Shown here one piece after another: positions 7,401-14,236 of a stretch of 14,236 nucleotides of DNA (position 1 is its first letter; each line of letters starts with the position of its first letter). The notes under the pieces were generated by a model. The model was not told where the DNA came from. It searched no databases and saw only the letters and a program-made list of their open reading frames with translations. Made by a program: the position numbers and the translations under genes. This stretch comes from Haplosporangium gracile (Eukaryota > Mortierellomycota > Mortierellomycetes > Mortierellales > Mortierellaceae). The stretch spans positions 1 through 14,236 of the forward strand of contig JAAAUF010001014.1 in the NCBI GenBank assembly GCA_015499985.1, written 5' to 3'.

Positions 7401-10400
7401 AGGAACCATGGAGGAGATGACGAATCAGGGAAGCCGTGGAGCGACAAACTTGGTCTGCATCAGCAAGCTGCTGGATATCGAAGAGAACATCTGGTCGCCA
7501 ATGTTTGGTTTGAAAGGCAAGATTGATGCGAGTGTCCAAGTCGTACTCAAGACAGTCAATAGCAGCAATGCGGTCTCTGCCGTCCCCGCACAGACTCTTG
7601 TTGTACCATTCGAGTTGAAAACCGGCAAGAAATCCAATGTCCTCTCGCATCGTGCCCAAACGATGCTTTATACCCTTTTAATGACAGACCGCTATGGTAA
7701 GGACAAGCTTGAACAGTAGCATCCTACAAGCGTCGAATGAAAGGGAATATTGCTAATACAAAATGTTTATACGTATTTCCTTATAGACGTCGATGTGCAC
7801 TGGGGACTTCTACTATATCTCAAGACTGGCGAGTTCATTCGAGTACCGGCGCCTCGGGACGAAATCAGGACGATTTTGATGCAGAGGAACGATATGGCGA
7901 TCCACGAACAAGCTAAATTGACACTGCCACCTATGCTTCAGCGGAAGCAGTTTTGCGGTCGATGCTTTTCACAGTCGTCTTGCACAGTGCTTCACAAGTT
8001 GCTGGAGGGCGGTACGACAGAGTCTGCTGGTATTGGAACGCTCTTTGATGAAGTGACCGATCATCTGAACGACACACACGCGGCATTCTTCAAGCATTGG
8101 GATCGACTTTTATCACTGGAACAAGGCGACGTTACAAAGTTCCAGAGCCAGATCTGGTCCATGCTCTCGGCTGATCGACAGGCGACTGGAAACTGCTTTA
8201 GCAACCTCGTTCTTTTGGAAAATCGACTCAAAAATGCCGCCAACGCAGCAGATTCACATGATGACCCTTCGGTGGTTTCCGAGCGGTTCGCGAAATATCG
8301 CTATCGGTTCAAGATGGGGACGCCCTTCCCGTCGGTCAGTCAACAGTCGCTTTCGCAGACGCTTCGTGTTGGAAACTCTCTTTTGAGTTCCAATATCTCT
8401 ATCGGAGATCCCATTGTTTTGTCGTCAGAGGGTCAACACTACGCGTTGGCGATTGGTCAGGTTCTGGATCTCTCCCTGAGCGAGGTCGCTGTGGGCCTGG
8501 ATCGTCCGTTGCAGGGCCCGCCGATGAGGCTGGACAGGTATGACAGTGAGCGTAACCAGTCGTACAGGGGCCTGATTGAGTATGAAGGTCCAGCGTCGTC
8601 GTCGACTTTAATGGCTTCAAGCTATGAGGGAGACTACCACGAGGCCTTGTCCAAGGGAAAGATCACTTTCAGGATTGATAAGGACGAGATGGCTGCCGGT
8701 CTGAATCGAGCAAGGGGCAATTTGGTGCAGCTCTTCCGCGCAGACAGAGATGGAGGTGATGCCAAGCGGAGACATCTTGTGGTAGAACTGGAACGACCCA
8801 AGTTCATGCCAGTGGACGATTATCACTGCGACAACCTGTCATTGAACGACAATCAAAAGAATGCGATTGAAACTGTACTGGCAGCCACGGACTATGCCCT
8901 TATTCTCGGAATGCCAGGAACAGGAAAGACAACCACGATTGCAGAGATCATTCACACGTTGGTCAAGCGCGGGAAGTCAGTGTTGCTGACCTCCTACACC
9001 CACTCGGCTGTCGACAATGTCCTTCTGAAGCTGGCGCCAGGCATCAAAACTGTCCGACTCGGAAACAAGGACAAGGTCCATCGCGACATTCAAAAACTCG
9101 TTCCCGACTTTTCTGAGGCGCCTTTGAACACCGTCCAGGGTATTCATTTCTTCTACGAGCAGTGTCAGGTCGTCGGCACCACTTGTCTCGGAATCGGCGA
9201 GTAAGTTGTTATTTTCTTGGCCCTATCGAGAAACTTTAATGTGTGATATACGCGTTACATGATACTCGTCACTTACCTCCTTCTCAACTCGCCAAATAGT
9301 CCACTGTTTACTGAAAAGCGCTTCGACTATTGTATTGTGGACGAGGCTTCACAGATCACACTACCTGCCTGTCTTGGACCCATCCGATATGCCGACGTGT
9401 TTGTTCTGGTTGGAGACCATAACCAGCTCCCACCACTGGTAAGAAACAGTTGTCATTGGCGCAAGCCTGATTTAACTTTTCCTATCTTCACGATCCTTCT
9501 ACGTTTCTAACCATTTCTCTCGCAATATTGTATCTTATAGGTGAAAAATGTCGAGGCAAAGAAGGATGGGTTCGATCTCAGTTTGTTCAAGATGTTGTCG
9601 GACGCTCATCCGGAGGCAGTAATCAGCCTGACGTACCAGTATCGCATGAACAAAGATGTGATGCTCCTCTCCAACACGCTCGTATACGACAACAAGCTTC
9701 AATGCGCCAACGAGGAAGTGGCGAACAAGACCTTGGAAATCCCAGACATGGACAAGTTCAGGAAACACTGCCATCCCGAGATGGTGCAGGAGCAGCAACA
9801 GGACCTTCAACAACAACACCCAGAACCTTCGCCACTGTCGCGCCCACAATGTCCTGGTCATTCAGAGGATACCCCTTGCTGGTTGGAGCAGGCCCTGGAT
9901 CCACGACGATCTGTCATATTTATTGATACGGATCTTGTCCCAGCACACGAGGTCCAGGTAGGCAACTCGACTCAAAACCCGACAGAGGCGCTGTTTATCC
10001 AGCAATTGACCGAGGCACTCATCAGTGGTGGGATTGCAGAGGACGATATCGGTATCATCTCTGTCCTTCGCGCCCAGCTCAAGATCTTGTCGCGGCTGCT
10101 GAGAACGCGATCACGACTCGACATTCATACAGTAGATCGATACCAGGGCAAGGACAAAGAGTGCGTAATCGTTTCATTGGTGCGGTCGAATGCTGAGCAG
10201 CATGTGGGTGAGCTGTTGAAAGATTGGCGTCGAATTAACGTGGCGTTTACGCGTGCAAAGAGAAAGTTGGTGGTCTTTGGGTCGAGACACACGCTGCAGG
10301 GATCGCCTATCTTTTCACAGTTCCTTGAATTGATGGAACAGCAGGATTGGATTATGTCGTTGACACCGATGGCACAGTGTCAGCATGCCGATCATTTGCA

Positions 10401-10692
10401 CCGCAATTCTCTCCCTCACTCTCAAAGCCAGATGCCAGTCATTACGAGTCCAAGGGGCAAGTCGCGTCGCGGTCAGGTTCACCACCAGCTTGAGGATGTG
10501 GATGAAGAGGACAAGGAGAATGTCGATATCCTGACTGGAACTGGTAGCACTGCTGCTGTTGTCACTGCTGGTGGTGATGCGTCTGCACTGCCACAGTCAC
10601 CAGGGTCTCCACAGCGCAAGGTCTTCCGCGCTAAGGTCAGCGTTGCGCTCAAGAATATGCCCGTTACCCAGAATATCCTAGACAGTCTGTAG
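4413..10692 (+). CDS. DNA2: DNA replication ATP-dependent helicase/nuclease DNA2
   Basis: DNA2 trims long 5' flaps in Okazaki-fragment processing and resects DNA ends in the nucleus, working with RPA, a RecQ helicase and PCNA. Exons: 4413-4541, 4644-4968, 5057-5485, 5586-5650, 5745-6789, 6881-7299, 7396-7696, 7787-9200, 9300-9438, 9541-10692. All phases agree and give 1,805 residues. The first 640 or so residues are disordered, with a PIP box (43-50), CDK sites and acidic patches. The nuclease follows: Fe-S cysteines C711, C961, C964 and C970, and catalytic H738, D848, E877 and K879 (HGTILHE, GLKGKID, FELKTGK). Superfamily 1 helicase motifs: Walker [10 protein letters not shown] (K1285), DEAS (1390-1393), GDHNQLPPL (1414-1422), QYRM (1455-1458), [10 protein letters not shown] (1620-1629) and [11 protein letters not shown] (1652-1662). 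No key residue is missing. The product is longer than yeast (about 1,520) and human (about 1,060) DNA2, mainly because of the N-terminus. The start is the first ATG of the only frame leading into exon 2. Confidence 0.96.
4542..4643 (+). other. DNA2 intron 1, GC-AG type
   Basis: The donor CAG|GCAAGT pairs well with U1 except for the C, which is the usual form of a GC-AG intron. The acceptor is CTATATAG at 4643. Without splicing, the frame ends at a TGA (4632-4634). With splicing, the frame stays open at phase 0 and the joint reads [13 protein letters not shown]. No GT donor nearby gives an equally good join. Confidence 0.75.
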
Positions 10693-11132
10693 CCCTGGGC
10701 GAGGTTGATGGTGACGTAGTAGAATTAATTTTTGAGGGTGGCTCGTTGCCCTGCGGTTCCTTGCGAGTGTGTGTGTGTGTGTGTGTGTGTGTCCCATGGG
10801 TGTGCGCTTCTTTTCTTGTTCTTTGTTACCTTTCCCTTCTTCTCTCCTCGTCACTTCCTCCTCCCTCACTTCCCCCTCTCCCCTTCTCTTTCCTTTGTCA
10901 TCAACACACATTCTCATACTTCTCAAATTCGACACTTTACTCCCAGCTTGACTCAGCGCCACGTTGTGCATCTACTTACTCTTGCCTCTCTTGACACCCA
11001 CAACTTCGAATACAACTACCAGAACAACAATAGCCACAGACGATCGGCAGACAGACGAACGCCCTTTTCGCACCTTCTCATAACATCAATACTCGACACT
11101 CCTTCAGCAACTCCACCAGCACAAATACCACA
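10693..11132 (+). promoter_or_regulatory. DNA2-DCP1 intergenic region and DCP1 leader
   Basis: These 440 bp hold the 3' end of DNA2 and the promoter of DCP1. A (GT)13 microsatellite (10767-10792) is followed by a strongly pyrimidine-rich strand (about 10,800-10,900), a pattern common just upstream of transcription starts in filamentous fungi. No AATAAA follows DNA2; AATTAATTTTT near 10,724 may serve instead. The DCP1 start context is CCACAATGAA. I see no RNA gene. Confidence 0.55.
10767..10792. repeat. (GT)13 microsatellite
   Basis: Thirteen uninterrupted GT units lie 74 bp past the DNA2 stop. Alternating GT can adopt Z-DNA and is prone to length change. Confidence 0.95.
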
Positions 11133-13582
11133 ATGAACAAGTCAGCGCGCAAAGCAGTGAACCTGAGCGTGCTTCAACGCCACGACCCGCACATCTCCGA
11201 CATCCTCGACAGCTCAAGCTACGTCGTCGTTTACAAGTTTGACGAGGACTCACAAGCCTGGGTGCGTCCTTGTTGTCTGCTGTTATCTTGATGCAGCTGC
11301 TGTTTTGAGGAAGGAGATAAAAAAGTATTAACGGCTGTTTGGTCACTACTTTTTTTTTCTTTCTTGGTTGCATTCGCCTTCTCTGTGGCATTCTTTTTCG
11401 CGCTATTCCTCCGACTTGGCCAACTGTCGTCTGTTCATTGAATGCCGCCTTTTCACTTCTCCCGCTGCTGCTGTTGTACTCGCTCCTTCTTCTTTCTCGC
11501 TATCGCTCTCGGACTGTGTGTCTTTCCTCCTTGTAGACAAAGAAGGGTGTAGAAGGCACAATGTTTGTCTTCAGGAGGTGCGTTGTTCTTTTTCCCCTTT
11601 GCTTTGTTTGTTTGGCAGACTGCATCCTTGACCACACTATTCTTTTTTTTCCAAGCTGCCTTATGGCACATTACTGTTTCACTCGTGTCATTCCCTTTGC
11701 CACATTATTTCTCACACATATCGTTCCTATTTACGTTCACTTGGAATAGGTCCACTCTGCCTTCCTACGGTTTCTTCATCATGAACCGCCTCGGGATCGA
11801 TAATATGATGGCCGACTTGACCGCCGATATGGCTCTGCAGCTCACATCCGACTACATCATTTACCGCGACGAGCACGGTATGTTCTACTACAACTTCCCC
11901 GTTTACTCTGGATCGTTGCTCGTTTTTTTCTTTGGATCGCCATGTGCTAGAGAATGCACGAGGGTCAGGGATAATGGATACAACAGGATAGAGATCATAC
12001 ACCCGATTTGACCAATGGCTAATGCACACCTTGTTCCTTACCGTTATCCATTGGTAGACATCCACGGCATTTGGGTGTATGAACCCGCAGATCGCGATCG
12101 GATCGGTGAAAAACTTATGGAGTAGGTTCATTCCCAGTGCTTTTTCCTTCCCCTCCCCCCCCCCCTTTCCTTCCCCGCGTCTCCACCAGCAACCATCAGC
12201 ACTGGCCAGTCGGAGAAAAATGATCCTGTCGCCGAAATGGATCGTATTTCACAGTGCGCTCACAACTGTGCCTTTCTTTTGTCTCCCTCACATGAACTCC
12301 TTCCCTCAGATGCTGCAAGAAAGCCAAAGACGATGGGTCTCATGCACCCAACGGCAGTACAGGAAAGGCTTCTCCATCTGCCTCAAGCGACCACTCGTCA
12401 GTTCACCGGACTCATGAACAGCCCTCAGCACCCTCCGCATCAACAGACGCTACCGCATCTTCCGATCCACTTTCAAGGATGCTAAGCGATGCCATGTCGA
12501 GAGTCAGGGTATCAGAGAGTTCAGGAGTGCCATCTACACCTCAGTCTGCCCAGCGCCAATTGGCCGAGGCGAATTCCACACATGCCCATGCGTCCACACC
12601 TACTATGTCGGCGCAAGGAATAATTTCGTCGAGTCGGAGCCGCTCATCAGTGTCACAGCAGGGATCCCCTGACCTCCAACGCGACACCACCTCCCCTCCC
12701 GCACCATCGTCATCTTCGTCAGGCAAGAATGAGATCCCCTCTTTCCTGCTGGCCATCATCTCTCAGGACAACAAGGATGCGTCTTCAGGATCCCAATCAG
12801 GATCGCCTCATTTGCGTCGTGAGAGTTTGAAGGATCCCGCTATTGTCGGGTCTCCATCTACACAGGCAATGCTCCTCAATTCTTTGACCGGATCAGGAAA
12901 GGCTGCCAACGGCGACCGTCCAGGAAGTAACAGCCGTTCTCATGGACCTCCCCTTTCCGCCGAGTTTTTGCCTGCCTCGGTGATGCCCAGTGGACTTTAC
13001 TCCTCATCCAGTAACAGCAATGGTCGACCCAACGGAGCTAACCAGGGATCACCAGCACCCTCTGGCCAGCCTCAGCGCCCGTCACCTCCACCGGGCATGC
13101 CAAATCCCAACTTGATGAACCGACCTCCCAACGGAATGGCAGTGCATGGATCACCCCTGCAGGCACCAGCCTTTGCGTACTCGCCAGGAATGATGCCTTC
13201 CCCCCTGGCAATGCCGCCAATGCAGGTTGGGCCTATGTTGCATCCTCCTCCACCTCACCCTGCGGCAATGAACGGCGGCGGTGGTGGGGGACCACACCTT
13301 CATCATCCACCTCCACCCCCTCTGCCCTTCCCTCCCATGGGCTTGCCTCTTCCTGGTCAGGGAGCGCCGTCGAGTTTCCCGGCAGACGCGATGCATGCGG
13401 CGATGGGTGCTGTTGGATTTATGCATCAACAGCAGCGTGGATTCGTGAACCGTGGACTACCTGGCGAAGTGATGCCCAAGGCCGAGTTTAGGCAGCAGTT
13501 TATGGGCCTTTTGCAGAACGATCCTCAGTTCATGGACGTCCTCTACTCCAACTACACTGCGGTCTTTGCCAGACGAGGATAA
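11133..13582 (+). CDS. DCP1: mRNA-decapping enzyme subunit 1 (DCP1)
   Basis: DCP1 activates the decapping enzyme DCP2 in 5'-3' mRNA decay in the cytoplasm and P-bodies. Exons: 11133-11261, 11537-11577, 11750-11877, 12058-12121, 12200-12253, 12310-13582. All phases agree and give 562 residues. The N-terminal EVH1 domain (about 8-135) shows family hallmarks: VEGTMFVFRR around residue 50, YGFFIMNRL (63-71) and IHGIWVYE (101-108), as in animal and yeast DCP1. A long Ser/Pro/Gly-rich disordered region follows, with a hydrophobic IPSFLLAIIS motif (281-290) and a proline run (about 470-490) after a glycine run and histidines. The C-terminus (527-562) reads KAEFRQQFMGLLQNDPQF and then MDVLYSNY, resembling the trimerisation element of animal and plant DCP1. 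Exon 2 is only 41 nt. The exon 5 acceptor at 12199 was chosen because CAG at 12189 gives an immediate stop. Confidence 0.92.
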
Positions 13583-13824
13583 GAAAGTGACGAGCGTCCG
13601 GTGCTCATGTCATGGATTCTTTTTTCGATATCTAACTATTTGGATGGCGTTTGTTTTGGATCTCCTCTTTCTTTTCTTCTTTTGAGCCGTCGTAGAGGAT
13701 GACGATGATGATAGTTCTTATTTTTCGTCTGAGTCTACATGATGCATCGGTTCTTTTTTTATTTTTTTTATTTTGGATGCGACAGGCACTTTGTGCGTTG
13801 GCTTTTTTTTGTGGGTTGTCAAGG

Positions 13825-13830
13825 AATAAA
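13825..13830 (+). terminator. Probable DCP1 polyadenylation signal (AATAAA)
   Basis: A canonical AATAAA hexamer follows a T-rich stretch. Fungal signals are often degenerate, so the exact cleavage site cannot be stated. Confidence 0.45.
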
Positions 13831-14175
13831 AAACGATGCATTCGTCTGTTGTTCTGAAAAGTGATGCGCCTGTTGTTGTGACAATGTGATGTGAAACAAA
13901 CACGTCTCCAACTAATATGCGAAATCCTGTTTGATCAAATGCGCCACAGAAAAATATCGGCAAGTCTGGGCGGCACAGCAAATTCACCCTTTTTTTTGTT
14001 GCTGTGCGAACTGGCTGCGTCCAATAGGGTCTGACACGAAGATTTGAGTTATGAGATTTTTTTTTTCCCGTCACCTTCGCGTTTATTTTTTGGGATGACC
14101 TTATCGCAAAGTAGAAAGTTTGATTCAGGTGTCATGGAGAAAATAAAAGATCCAATGCTGTCTGATGAACAATTC

Positions 14176-14197
14176 TTGTCCATGGGACCATGGACAA
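14176..14197. repeat. 10-bp inverted repeat with 2-nt spacer
   Basis: TTGTCCATGG, spacer GA, then CCATGGACAA form a perfect inverted repeat. It could be a binding site for a dimeric factor or a small cruciform. The two-base loop makes a stable RNA hairpin less likely. Confidence 0.6.
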
Positions 14198-14236
14198 ATC
14201 ATCACTTTTATCCCTCACTTCTTGTTCTTTTTTTTT

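Larger units (their letters stand above)
13583..14236 (+). other. DCP1 3' flank, no further gene seen
   Basis: After the stop come T-rich sequence and an AATAAA at 13825-13830, a plausible polyadenylation signal about 245 nt after the stop. Another AATAAA-like motif lies near 14,139. The open frames on the minus strand here are short and of unnatural composition (Lys runs from T tracts), so I do not call them. Confidence 0.5.

Noticed and set aside
10678..10971. Minus-strand open frame with a His-Thr repeat
   Set aside because: The repeat is only the translated (GT)13 microsatellite, and the rest is antisense of the CT-rich leader.
11104..11391. Minus-strand open frame over DCP1 exon 1
   Set aside because: It is antisense to a well-supported exon and intron and has no recognisable domain.
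12155..12165. C11 run as a structural element
   Set aside because: It lies in the pyrimidine-rich part of DCP1 intron 4 and is explained as part of the acceptor tract.
12122..12189. Earlier acceptor (CCACCAG) for DCP1 intron 4
   Set aside because: Joining at 12190 gives a TGA after 10 codons. The acceptor at 12199 keeps the frame open to exon 6.
13718..14074. 118-codon minus-strand open frame
   Set aside because: Lys runs come from T tracts, and no motif or splice context supports a gene. It covers the DCP1 3' flank.
1..14236. tRNA, rRNA, CRISPR arrays, intact transposons
   Set aside because: I found no cloverleaf-like A/B boxes, rRNA stretches, regular spaced repeats, or transposase or reverse-transcriptase motifs.

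Overview
The window reads as nuclear DNA of a filamentous or zygosporic fungus. Both intact genes have many short introns (50 to 275 nt, GT-AG plus one GC-AG), CT-rich leaders and compact spacing. The proteins look closer to animal than to ascomycete homologues in places. Together with the cysteine-rich relics on the left, this suggests an early-diverging fungus such as Mortierellomycota. That placement is inference; no search was possible.

Left third (about 1-3,800): no intact gene. The minus strand carries the remains of at least one, probably two, protein-coding genes broken by stops and frameshifts although several splice sites are still recognisable. Relic A (206-2,465) begins with C2H2 zinc fingers and continues into cysteine-pair segments and an SLDRYDH segment reminiscent of HNH/treble-clef nucleases. 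Relic B (about 3,079-3,745) is a second, unidentified decayed gene. The stretch between them has no convincing gene. Three long A/T homopolymers fall in this part.

Middle (3,880-10,692, plus strand): a complete ten-exon gene for DNA2, the replication and end-resection nuclease-helicase, with a predicted product of 1,805 residues. All nuclease, Fe-S and superfamily 1 helicase motifs are present. The first intron has a GC donor, and splicing it creates a textbook PCNA-interaction (PIP) box. About 350 bp upstream of the ATG lies a site that fits both the E2F and the fungal SBF consensus, with a second similar GC core beside it, as expected for a G1/S-expressed replication gene.

Right (11,133-13,582, plus strand): a complete six-exon gene for the mRNA decapping activator DCP1 (562 residues). 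It has an N-terminal EVH1 domain, a long Ser/Pro-rich disordered region and a C-terminal segment like the trimerisation element of animal and plant DCP1. The two housekeeping genes run in tandem 440 bp apart, separated by a (GT)13 microsatellite and a CT-rich leader, and there is no sign that they act in one pathway. The window therefore spans a boundary between decayed accessory sequence and conserved core genes.
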